DNA of 64,000 nt from Pelomonas sp. Root1237 (GTDB lineage: Bacteria; Pseudomonadota; Gammaproteobacteria; Burkholderiales; Burkholderiaceae_C). The stretch is from contig NZ_LMDK01000017.1 of assembly GCF_001425055.1 (NCBI RefSeq), positions 1-64,000 on the forward strand, given 5' to 3'. Shown piece by piece: positions 37,100 to 44,234 of the stretch (position 1 is the stretch's first letter; every line of letters begins with the position of its first letter). Below the pieces are notes generated by a model. That model made no database searches. It was given only the letters and a program-made list of their open reading frames with translations, and had not been told where the DNA came from. The position numbers were made by a program, and so were the translations under genes.

Positions 37100-38345
37100 C
37101 CTCGTGCCGGCGCCGACCGGCCGTCAGCCACAGCGCCAGCGCGCACAGTAAGCCCAGCGCGCTCGCGGTGCCGAAGAAGGCCATCATCGGCCCGTAGCCC
37201 GCCGGGTTGGCCGCGCCGGCACCGGCCTGGTCGTTCAACCAGCCGGCCATCAGGTTGGCACCGCTGACACCCGCGTTCTGCGCCACCCACATGAGGCCGA
37301 TGGCCGTGCCGAAGCGCGCCGGGGCAACGAGGCGACTGGTCAGCGGCCACATGACGGCCGGCACCAGCGAGAAGCTGATGCCGATCAGCGCCGTCGACAC
37401 CCACAGGGACCAGTCCGTCAGTGCCATGACGGCCAGCGCCAGCGGCAACAACAGCGCCCCCAGGGCCAGGAAAGGCGCATAGCGGCCAAGCCGGTCGCAC
37501 AGCCAGCCGAAGGCCGGCGTGGCGAACACCGCGGCCAGGAAGACATAGCTGTTCATTTCGCCGGCCGTGGCCAGGTCCAGACCATGCGTGTGCTGGAAAT
37601 ACTTGATCGAGAAGGTGCTGCGAAAGGCCAGGATGACCGAGTACCACAGCACGCACAGCGCCAGCAGATACCAGTAGGCCTTGCCGAAGTACAGCAGGTC
37701 GCGCAGCACGAAGCGCTCAGCCGCAGGCGCGGCCTCGACGGCGGGTACTTCACGCTGGGCATCCCGGTCCACCCACCAATAGGCCAGCGACGCCACGAAC
37801 GACGTCGCAGCGAGGGTGGCGGCGATGACCAGCGGCGGCTGCCAGCCCTGGGCGTAGGCGCTGGCGAACCAGGTCGGCGACATGTCGGCGCCAAAGGAGC
37901 CCAGGCGCCCGATCGCCAGCGCCAGCCCCATCGCGAAGGCGACGGTGCCGCCGGCGAAATACTGCGCGATGGCCGCCAGCGTGGCGATGCCGAAGGTCTC
38001 GGCGCCGATGCCGAACAGCAGCCGGCCGGTCGCCATGCCGGCGAAATTGGGGCTGAAGGCGGTCAAGGCCGCGCCAGCCAGGCAGATGGCCGCCGTCCAC
38101 AGCGTCATGCGCGCGGCGCCGAAGCGGTCCACCAGCACCCCGCCGACAAGGATGAGCACGATATTGGGCAGGCTGTAGATCGCGTTCAGCAGGCCGATCT
38201 GGCTGTCGCTGAAGGCGCGCTGCTGCTGCAGCAGGTCGGCCACCGGGCCGATGGAGTCGTAGACGTAGTAGTTGCCGAACAGCGCCAGCGCCACCAGCGC
38301 ACCCACCAGCCAGGCCGTGGAGCGGCTGGCCATCTTGTCAGTCAT
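37083..38345 (-). CDS. MFS transporter
   Basis: A 420-residue major facilitator with twelve predicted membrane helices. The first cytoplasmic loop between helices 2 and 3 has the family motif in the form GGVLVDRFGAARM. A second copy between helices 8 and 9 reads GWLCDRLGRYAPF, which supports two six-helix halves. The central loop (about 190-220) is hydrophilic (VDRDAQREVPAVEAAP). The substrate is unknown. It resembles nitrate/nitrite-porter- or oxalate-type facilitators only in general architecture. The nitrilase-family gene lies 69 bp upstream on the same strand, so they could be co-expressed. Confidence 0.85.
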   Translation of the reverse strand: MTDKMASRSTAWLVGALVALALFGNYYVYDSIGPVADLLQQQRAFSDSQIGLLNAIYSLPNIVLILVGGVLVDRFGAARMTLWTAAICLAGAALTAFSPNFAGMATGRLLFGIGAETFGIATLAAIAQYFAGGTVAFAMGLALAIGRLGSFGADMSPTWFASAYAQGWQPPLVIAATLAATSFVASLAYWWVDRDAQREVPAVEAAPAAERFVLRDLLYFGKAYWYLLALCVLWYSVILAFRSTFSIKYFQHTHGLDLATAGEMNSYVFLAAVFATPAFGWLCDRLGRYAPFLALGALLLPLALAVMALTDWSLWVSTALIGISFSLVPAVMWPLTSRLVAPARFGTAIGLMWVAQNAGVSGANLMAGWLNDQAGAGAANPAGYGPMMAFFGTASALGLLCALALWLTAGRRRHEVTAAA

Positions 38346-38414
38346 GGGGAATCCTTTGCAGACGCCGCTCGCAGGCCCGGAGCGGCGGAGTGCGCCGATT
38401 CTCGACGCGCCTGC

Positions 38415-39209
38415 TCAGAGCTTGCGGTGGGCCAGGGCCGGCAGCTGCTGGCGCACCTGAGTCAGGCGCGCCGGGTCCACGTCGGCGACGACGACGCCCT
38501 CGCCTTCGGCCAGCACGCTGAGCACCTGGCCCCAGGGGTCGATGACCATGCTGTGGCCCCAGGTGCGGCGGCCGTTGGCATGCTGGCCGCCCTGGGCGGG
38601 GGCGACGACGTAGCACTGGTTCTCGACGGCGCGGGCGCGCAGCAGCAGCTCCCAGTGCGCCTGGCCGGTCGTGTAGGTGAAGGCGGCCGGCACGGCGAGC
38701 AGGTCACAACCGGCATAGGCGCGGTAGAGCTCAGGGAAACGCAGGTCATAGCAGACCGACAGGCCGACCTTGATGCTGCCGGTGTCGAAGCTGGTGGGCT
38801 GGTTGCCAGACTCCAGCACGCGGCCCTCGTCATAGCTCTCGCGGCCGTTGTCGAAGGCGAAGAGGTGGATCTTGTCGTAGCGCGCGACGCGCTCGCCGTC
38901 GGGCGAGAACACCAGTGTCGAGTTGCGCACGCGCTCAGTCGTTGTCGACCTGATCGGCAGCGTGCCGCCGATGAGCCACAGGCCGAGGTCGCGCGCGGCG
39001 CTCGCCAGCATGGCCTGGATGGGGCCTTCGCCCTCGGTCTCGGCCAGGGCCAGCTTGTCGCTGTCGTGCATGCCCATCAGGCAGAAATACTCCGGCAAGG
39101 CCGCGAGCTGGGCGCCGCGGCGGGCGGCGTCCTCCAGCAGGCGGCGCGCCGCGCCGAGGTTGGCGGCCACGTCGGGGCCGGAGACCATCTGGACTGCTGC
39201 GATCTTCAT
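38415..39209 (-). CDS. Carbon-nitrogen hydrolase (Nit1-like amidase)
   Basis: A 264-residue nitrilase-superfamily amidase with the triad E40 (ALPEYFC), K113 (RYDKIHLF) and C153 (SVCYDLRFPELYR). Sequence and length fit the Nit1/YbeM branch, which hydrolyses deaminated glutathione, an aberrant transaminase product, to 2-oxoglutarate and Cys-Gly. That substrate is inferred from family likeness. In many betaproteobacteria such a gene sits next to yhdP; here yhdP is about 5 kb away at 44231. The start ATG at 39209 follows a hairpin in the spacer. Confidence 0.88.
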   Translation of the reverse strand: MKIAAVQMVSGPDVAANLGAARRLLEDAARRGAQLAALPEYFCLMGMHDSDKLALAETEGEGPIQAMLASAARDLGLWLIGGTLPIRSTTTERVRNSTLVFSPDGERVARYDKIHLFAFDNGRESYDEGRVLESGNQPTSFDTGSIKVGLSVCYDLRFPELYRAYAGCDLLAVPAAFTYTTGQAHWELLLRARAVENQCYVVAPAQGGQHANGRRTWGHSMVIDPWGQVLSVLAEGEGVVVADVDPARLTQVRQQLPALAHRKL

Positions 39210-39285
39210 GTCAGCGTCGCCCGGCCGCCCGTAGGCGCTGACGCGCCCCCTCGGGGGGCAGCGAATGAAATGAGCGTGGGGGCAT
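39210..39285 (-). repeat. Intergenic dispersed repeat with hairpins
   Basis: The 76-bp spacer between the aminotransferase stop and the amidase start holds two inverted repeats. Arms GTCAGCGTC (39210-39218) and GGCGCTGAC pair with one G-U pair. The run GCCCCC-tc-GGGGGGC lies at 39244-39259. On the minus strand it reads TGCCCCCACGCTCATTTCATTCG then GCTGCCCCCCGAGGGGGCGCG in two pieces. This wording is familiar as a dispersed intergenic repeat of Comamonadaceae-type genomes and often follows genes like a terminator. The recollection was not checked against a database. Confidence 0.5.
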
Positions 39286-40365
39286 TCATAGCGCTGATGC
39301 TAGCCGCTCGATGTCCGCTGGGTTGTTAAGCCAGGAAAATGAAGCGCGCACGATGCCGTCCAGGCCACGGGCCTGCATGTCCAGCGGCGTGTAGGGCACG
39401 CCGTTGGCGCCGACATGGATGCCTTGCTGAGCCAGGCGCGCGCGGGTCGCCGGGGCTGCCTCGCCTTCGACGGTGAAGCTGACCAGGCCCGAGCGCGTGC
39501 CGTTGCCGAGGTCGTGCACGCGGACGTGGGGCAGCTCGGCCAGGCGTTGGCGCAGCCGGGCAGCCAGGCCCTGCACATGCACGGCGATGGCTTCGATGCC
39601 GATTTCCAGTGCTTCGGTAATGGCCACCTGCAAGGCCAGTCGCAGCGCCACCGGTTGCTCCGCCGTTTCGAAATACCCTCCCGAGACGTCCACCCAAGGC
39701 GGTTCCAGCTGATTCAGGAAGCCTTTGCGCACATACAGCAACGCCGTGCCGCGTGGCCCGCGCAGATGCTTGCGGCCGGCGCTCTTCAGCACATCGCAGC
39801 CCAAGGCCTGCACATCCACCGGCAACTGCCCCACGGCTTGGCCGGCATCGATGAAATACGGCACGCCGGCCGCGCGCGCCACCTGGCCCAGGGCGGCAGC
39901 GCCGTTGATGAGGCCGCCATTGGCGGGCAGCCAGGTCAACGAGATCCAGCGCACGCGCTCGTCAATCAGCGCCGCGCTGGCCTCGGCGTCGACGCTGCCG
40001 TCTTCACGGCAGGGCAGCACCTCGACGCTGGCACCGCTGCGCTGGTAGGTCGCCAGATTGCCGCCCCATTCCTGGCGACCGACCAGGATGCGGTCGCCGT
40101 GGCGCAGCGGCGTCTTGTGCGTGAAGGCCGACCAGGCCGCGCCAAAGGCGGCCGAACCGCTGCTGAGAAAGGCAACCTCGTCCGTGCCAGCGTTCAACAG
40201 CCGTGCGGCGTCCTCGCGCAGGCGCTGCAGTTGGGGCGCGACCGCGTCCCCGGCCTCCATCGGCCCGAGGCGAGATTCCAGCGCCAGATGTGCCTGCAGG
40301 GCCGCGAGTGCCGCCGCCGACATCGGCGAGGCGCCGGCATGGTTGAGCAGCAGGTGCCCGGTCAC
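39286..40365 (-). CDS. Class V aminotransferase / cysteine-desulfurase-like PLP enzyme
   Basis: A 359-residue PLP-dependent enzyme. The cofactor lysine is in KSAGRKHLRGPRGTALLY, the aspartate that holds the pyridine nitrogen is in PYFIDAGQAVGQ, and the N-terminal stretch LLLNHAGASPMSAAAL is typical. The reaction is not defined; it could be an aminotransferase, a desulfurase or a lyase. The start is GTG at 40365, which shares four bases (GTGA) with the RidA stop, with GGAG eight bases upstream. The frame extends upstream but only as overlap with ridA. It is the last gene of a three-gene operon whose members overlap. RidA would remove reactive enamine/imine products that PLP enzymes release. 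Confidence 0.87.
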   Translation of the reverse strand: MTGHLLLNHAGASPMSAAALAALQAHLALESRLGPMEAGDAVAPQLQRLREDAARLLNAGTDEVAFLSSGSAAFGAAWSAFTHKTPLRHGDRILVGRQEWGGNLATYQRSGASVEVLPCREDGSVDAEASAALIDERVRWISLTWLPANGGLINGAAALGQVARAAGVPYFIDAGQAVGQLPVDVQALGCDVLKSAGRKHLRGPRGTALLYVRKGFLNQLEPPWVDVSGGYFETAEQPVALRLALQVAITEALEIGIEAIAVHVQGLAARLRQRLAELPHVRVHDLGNGTRSGLVSFTVEGEAAPATRARLAQQGIHVGANGVPYTPLDMQARGLDGIVRASFSWLNNPADIERLASAL

Positions 40366-40802
40366 GACACCAGCTCCACCAGCGCCTCGACCTCCACCGC
40401 CGCACCCGCCGGCAGGCTGGCCACACCGATGGCCGCGCGCGCATGCCGGCCGCGCTCGCCCAGGGCGGCCACGACAAGGTCGGACGCACCGTCGGCCACG
40501 GTGCTGTGTTCGGTGAAGCCCGGCGACGAAGCGATGAACACGCCCAGGCGCAGCACCTGGCGCACGCGGCCCAGGTCGCCACCGACAGCCGCGTCCAGCA
40601 CGGCCAGCAGCTTCAGCGCGGCGACCTCGGCCTCGGCGCGGCCGGCTGATGCGTCCAGCGCGCCGCGACCGGGCGTACCGATCTGGCCGGCGATGACGAG
40701 CAGGCCTTTGCCTTCGCGGTGGTGCAGATAGTTCGCAGCAGGTTCGCCGAGGTCGGGCAGGGTGTGGCCGAGGCTGGCCAGGCGGTCTTGCAAGGTGGTC
40801 AT
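40362..40802 (-). CDS. RidA-family enamine/imine deaminase
   Basis: A 146-residue member of the RidA/YjgF/YER057c family, which hydrolyses reactive enamines and imines such as 2-aminoacrylate to keto acids. Recognisable parts are LLVIAGQIGTPGRG near the N-terminus, GFTEHSTVADGASDL and the C-terminal RAAIGVASLPAGAAVEVEALVEL, which holds the key arginine and glutamate. It overlaps the qor gene by 4 bp (ATGA) upstream and the PLP-enzyme gene by 4 bp (GTGA) downstream, so all three should be translationally coupled. Confidence 0.88.
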   Translation of the reverse strand: MTTLQDRLASLGHTLPDLGEPAANYLHHREGKGLLVIAGQIGTPGRGALDASAGRAEAEVAALKLLAVLDAAVGGDLGRVRQVLRLGVFIASSPGFTEHSTVADGASDLVVAALGERGRHARAAIGVASLPAGAAVEVEALVELVS

Positions 40803-41749
40803 GGCTTGAGCAGCAATTTGCCCTGCGTCGCACGCGACGCGAGCAGTTCATGGGCGCTGGCCGCGTCGGCCAGCGGGAATTCGGCATGGATGCGCAGCTG
40901 CACGGCGCCGCTGAGCAGCGCATCGAACACGGTTGCCGCACGCGCGCGGCGCTTGGCCGCATCGGGCAGGAAGTGGGGCAGCACGGGCCGCGTCAGCGTC
41001 AGGCTCTTCTTCTGCAGCGCCAGCACGTCGACCGGCTCGGGCTGGCCGCTGGCCGCGCCGAAAAGCACGAGATGGCCGCCCATGCGCAGCACATCCAGGC
41101 TGCCGGCGAAGGTCGAGCGGCCGACCGAATCAAAGACGACGGCGACGCCGCGGGCGGCGGACACCCAGTCGCTGTCCACCAGCAGCGGCGCGGCGCCCAG
41201 GCCGCGCAGCCAGTCGGCCTTGGCAGCGTTGGACACCGTGCCGAAGACCGGATGGCCGCGTGCAATCAGCCACTGCACCAGCCAGCCGCCCACGCCACCG
41301 GCCGCGGCATGCACGAGGACGGGCTCGCGCGCCGGCAGCCGCGCGACGTCGTCGAGCAGCATCGCCGCCGTCAGGCCATGCTCCAGCGCCGCAGCGGCGT
41401 CACGCAACGACAGCGCATCGGGCACACGCACCAGATGCTCCAGCGGCACGGCGAGATGGCTGGCATAGGCACCTTGCACGCCGGTCGTGAAGGCGACGCG
41501 ATCACCGAGCTGGAACTCGGCGCCTGGCGTGACGTCGACGATCTCGCCCGCCCCCTCCAGGCCGAGGCGCCAGGGCAGGCTGATGTTGGGATAGCGGCCT
41601 TCGCGCTGGTAGAGGTCGACAAAGTTGATGCCGGCGTAGTCGATGCGCACGACCGCCTGGCCGGGCATGGCCTCCGGCATCGGCAGCTGCTGCAATTCCA
41701 GCACCTCGGAGCCACCGAACCGGTGGACAAGAATGGCTTGTGCGGGCAT
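40799..41749 (-). CDS. Quinone oxidoreductase (zinc-less MDR family)
   Basis: A 316-residue NADPH-dependent enzyme of the medium-chain dehydrogenase/reductase superfamily, quinone-oxidoreductase (QOR) branch. Landmarks are YAGINFVDLYQREGRY, LGLEGAGEIVDV, the cofactor loop VHAAAGGVGGWLVQW and DSVGRSTFAGSLDVLRMGGHLVLFG. It lacks zinc-binding cysteines. The start at MPAQAILVHRFGG (41749) follows GGAG nine bases upstream. It heads the operon with ridA and the PLP enzyme, and is divergent from the LysR regulator at 41850, which probably controls it. Confidence 0.9.
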   Translation of the reverse strand: MPAQAILVHRFGGSEVLELQQLPMPEAMPGQAVVRIDYAGINFVDLYQREGRYPNISLPWRLGLEGAGEIVDVTPGAEFQLGDRVAFTTGVQGAYASHLAVPLEHLVRVPDALSLRDAAAALEHGLTAAMLLDDVARLPAREPVLVHAAAGGVGGWLVQWLIARGHPVFGTVSNAAKADWLRGLGAAPLLVDSDWVSAARGVAVVFDSVGRSTFAGSLDVLRMGGHLVLFGAASGQPEPVDVLALQKKSLTLTRPVLPHFLPDAAKRRARAATVFDALLSGAVQLRIHAEFPLADAASAHELLASRATQGKLLLKP

Positions 41750-41818
41750 GGCTTTGATCTCCAGCGTTAACGTCGCGCCACTGTCGGCCCCACCCGCCCG
41801 CCACACCAGCGAGGCTTT

Positions 41819-41835
41819 GGCACACCGGCTGTGCC
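41819..41835. promoter_or_regulatory. Possible LysR operator palindrome
   Basis: GGCACA at 41819-41824 and TGTGCC at 41830-41835 form an inverted repeat around CCGGC, in the 100-bp spacer between qor and lysR, about 15 bp before the lysR start codon. LysR regulators often bind an imperfect dyad in the spacer with a divergent target gene. The dyad is seen; its role is inferred. Confidence 0.35.
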
Positions 41836-41849
41836 GATTTCTCAACACC

Positions 41850-42740
41850 ATGCGCGAACGCCTGCCACCCCTGTTTTCCCTGCAAGCCTTCGAGGCCGCC
41901 GCCCGCCTGGGCAATTTCAGCCGCGCCGCCGCCGAGCTGCATCTGACGCCCGGCGCCATCAGCCGCCAGGTGCGCCAGCTGGAAGACTGGTGCGGCCAGA
42001 CCCTGTTCGAGCGCGTGGGCAACCAGATGCGGCTGACGGCCGAAGGCCGCGAGCTGCTGGCGCGCCTGGGTGGGCCGCTCGCGGCCCTGCACGACGCCGT
42101 CTACCCCGAGCCAGAAGAGGCACGCACGACGCTGCAGATCGCCACTCTCGGTTCTCTCGCTCGCGCCTGGCTGCTGCCGCGGTTGCACGGCTTCATCGCG
42201 GCCGCGCCGACGGTGCGCCTCATCGTGCAGACCGACTACGCGCTGGTGCGCCCGCCGCCGCGCGTGGCCCTGGTGGCACTGCGCCACGGCCGGCCCGAGG
42301 ATGGCGGCGAGCTGCTGTTCGAGGACAGCCTGCTGGCGGTCGCCGCGCCAGCGGTGGCCCACGCGCTCGGGCCGGATGCCATGCGCTGGCCTGCAGCGCA
42401 GATGCTCAGCCATGTGACCGGCGACGCGCCGCTGTGGCAGGCCGCGGCCGGTGCCACCGCTCAAGCCGAAGGGCCGGCCTTCAACGATGCCGGCGTCACG
42501 CTGGACGCGGCCGAGGCCGGCCTGGGTGTGGCGGTCACGCGCCTGTCGCTGGCGCTGCCGCGGCTGCGCGTGGGCACGCTGGTGCAGGCGCACGCGCTGC
42601 TGCTGCCGTCGCCGCGCGCCAACCTGCTCGTTGTGCGCGAGGACGCCGCCGCCCTGCCCGTCGTGAAGCGCTTCGCGGCCTGGTTGCGCCAGGAGGCTGC
42701 ACAAACGGCCGCCGACTTGAAAGCCTACGCACCGGCCTGA
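41850..42740 (+). CDS. LysR-family transcriptional regulator (GcvA-like)
   Basis: A 296-residue DNA-binding regulator. The winged helix-turn-helix is at about residues 7-62 (LQAFEAAARLGNFSRAAAELHLTPGAISRQVRQLE), followed by TLFERVGNQMRLTAEGRELL. The effector-binding domain follows (TLQIATLGSLARAWLLPRL, HPRVALVALRHGRPEDG-like VRPPPRVALVALRHG). Length and sequence fit the GcvA/AmpR-like branch. The start ATG at 41850 is chosen because MRERLPPLFSLQAFE is the usual N-terminus. It is divergent from qor and likely regulates the qor-ridA-PLP operon and itself. The AlkB-like gene follows after 10 bp. Confidence 0.9.
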   Translation: MRERLPPLFSLQAFEAAARLGNFSRAAAELHLTPGAISRQVRQLEDWCGQTLFERVGNQMRLTAEGRELLARLGGPLAALHDAVYPEPEEARTTLQIATLGSLARAWLLPRLHGFIAAAPTVRLIVQTDYALVRPPPRVALVALRHGRPEDGGELLFEDSLLAVAAPAVAHALGPDAMRWPAAQMLSHVTGDAPLWQAAAGATAQAEGPAFNDAGVTLDAAEAGLGVAVTRLSLALPRLRVGTLVQAHALLLPSPRANLLVVREDAAALPVVKRFAAWLRQEAAQTAADLKAYAPA

Positions 42741-42750
42741 ACTGACCTCG

Positions 42751-43356
42751 ATGAGCCAGGCCGGACTGTTCGACGATCTTGCGCCGTCGCCGGGCGCACT
42801 GCCCGCCGGCTTGCGCTACGACGCAGGCTTTCTGTCCGCCAGCGAAGAAGCGACCCTCATCGCCATCGTGCAGGCGCTGCCGCTGCAGGAAGCGAAGTAC
42901 AAGAGCTATACCGCACGCCGCCGCGTCGTCAGCTTCGGCGGCCAGTTCGATTACGACAGCAACGAACTGCGGCCGTCGTCACCCCTTATCGCCGAGCTGC
43001 ACCCGCTGCGCGAGCGGGTCGCCCGCTGGGCTGGTGTCGACGCACAAGCCCTCGTGCATGTCCTCGTGGCCGAGTACGCGCCCGGCGCGCCACTGGGCTG
43101 GCATCGCGACGTGCCGGATTTCGAGGACGTCTTTGGCGTGTCGCTGGGCAGTGAGGCGCTGCTGCGTTTCAGGCCCTATCCGCCACACAACCCGAAGCGC
43201 GAGGACATCATCAAGCTGAACGTCGAACCGCGCTCCGTCTACGCACTGCAGGGCGCGGCGCGCTGGGGCCGGCAGCACAGCGTGGCGCCGGTGGACGCCC
43301 TGCGCTGGTCGATCACGTTCAGGACTGCGCGGCAGAAGTCACGCCCGCCGGCATGA
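42751..43356 (+). CDS. AlkB-like Fe(II)/2-oxoglutarate dioxygenase
   Basis: A 201-residue dioxygenase related to AlkB, which repairs alkylated DNA or RNA bases by oxidative demethylation. Iron ligands are the His and Asp of GWHRDVPDF and the distal His of WGRQHSVAPV; the 2-oxoglutarate arginine lies in RWSITFRTARQ. The substrate loop FGGQFDYDSNEL is of the AlkB-homologue type. It belongs to the shorter bacterial AlkB-homologue group, so the exact substrate is open. It lies 10 bp after lysR, and its stop overlaps an ATG of the next gene (ATGA). A LysR-controlled or stress-linked expression is possible but not shown. Confidence 0.9.
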   Translation: MSQAGLFDDLAPSPGALPAGLRYDAGFLSASEEATLIAIVQALPLQEAKYKSYTARRRVVSFGGQFDYDSNELRPSSPLIAELHPLRERVARWAGVDAQALVHVLVAEYAPGAPLGWHRDVPDFEDVFGVSLGSEALLRFRPYPPHNPKREDIIKLNVEPRSVYALQGAARWGRQHSVAPVDALRWSITFRTARQKSRPPA

Positions 43357-43391
43357 CGCCCCAGGGGCTGCGGCATGAGAATCGAGCGGAC

Positions 43392-44234
43392 ATGCAGCTT
43401 CCCTCCCGCCTGCGGCGCCAACTGCTGGCGCTTCCCCTCGCCGCCGCGCTACCCGCCGCGCTGTCGCCAGCCCATGGTGCCGGCACGCCGCTGACGCTGC
43501 GACTGCCCGACCCCAATGCCTACAGCGCCCACGGTGACTTCTTCATCGAGGCGTTGAAGCTGGCCCTGAGCAAGACGGGCGACGGCGAGCCGGCGCCCGT
43601 CCTGGTTCACGCGGCACCTGACCTGCCACGGCCGCGCATGCGCCAGATGCTGCAGGACGGCCTGCTGGACCTGATGTGGAGCACGACGACACCCGAGCGC
43701 GAGGCGCAGGCGCTGCCGGTGCGCTTCAACCTGCTCAAGGGCATCAACGAGCTGCGCTTCCTGCTCGTGCGGGCCGCCGACCTCTCCCCCCTGCGATCGG
43801 TGCGCACGCTGGAGGCGCTGCGCCGCTTTCGCGCCGGCGCGGGCACCTACTGGAGCGACGCGCAGATCCTGCGGGCCAATGGCTTCATCGTCGAGACGGC
43901 GACCAAATCCGAGCTGCTGTTCCGCATGCTCAAGGCCGGCCGCTTCGACTTCATCCCGCGCACCCGCGAAGAAATCGACGCCGAGCTGCTGCAATTCACC
44001 GACCAGGGCTTCGCCGAGCTGCCGGGCGTGGCGCTGCAATACAAACAGCCGCTCTACTTCTTCGTGGCGCGCGACAAGCCGCAGCTGGCCGAGCGGCTGA
44101 TGCGCGGGTTGAGCCTGGCGGCGGCCGATGGCAGCTTCGACACCCTCTTCATGGCCGAACCCGGGCTGAAGACCGCGCTGATGCAGCTGCGCGGCTACAC
44201 GGGGCTGCGGCTGCAGCTGAAGGCGCTGGATTAG
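43392..44234 (+). CDS. Periplasmic substrate-binding-like protein
   Basis: A 280-residue exported protein. From MQLPSRLRRQLLALPLAAALPAALSPAHGA it has a signal peptide, then a soluble domain with the pattern of a type-2 periplasmic binding fold: LTLRLPDPNAYSAHGDFFIEALKLAL, MLQDGLLDLMWSTTTPERE, INELRFLLVR, FRAGAGTYWSD, LLFRMLKAGRFDFIPRTREE and YKQPLYFFVARDKPQLA. It resembles bacterial extracellular solute-binding family 3-type proteins annotated as hypothetical. No transporter genes are adjacent, so it may sense or scavenge rather than feed a permease. An in-frame ATG at 43353 overlapping the alkB-like stop is an alternative start. Its stop interlocks with the yhdP stop in TTAG. Confidence 0.7.
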   Translation: MQLPSRLRRQLLALPLAAALPAALSPAHGAGTPLTLRLPDPNAYSAHGDFFIEALKLALSKTGDGEPAPVLVHAAPDLPRPRMRQMLQDGLLDLMWSTTTPEREAQALPVRFNLLKGINELRFLLVRAADLSPLRSVRTLEALRRFRAGAGTYWSDAQILRANGFIVETATKSELLFRMLKAGRFDFIPRTREEIDAELLQFTDQGFAELPGVALQYKQPLYFFVARDKPQLAERLMRGLSLAAADGSFDTLFMAEPGLKTALMQLRGYTGLRLQLKALD

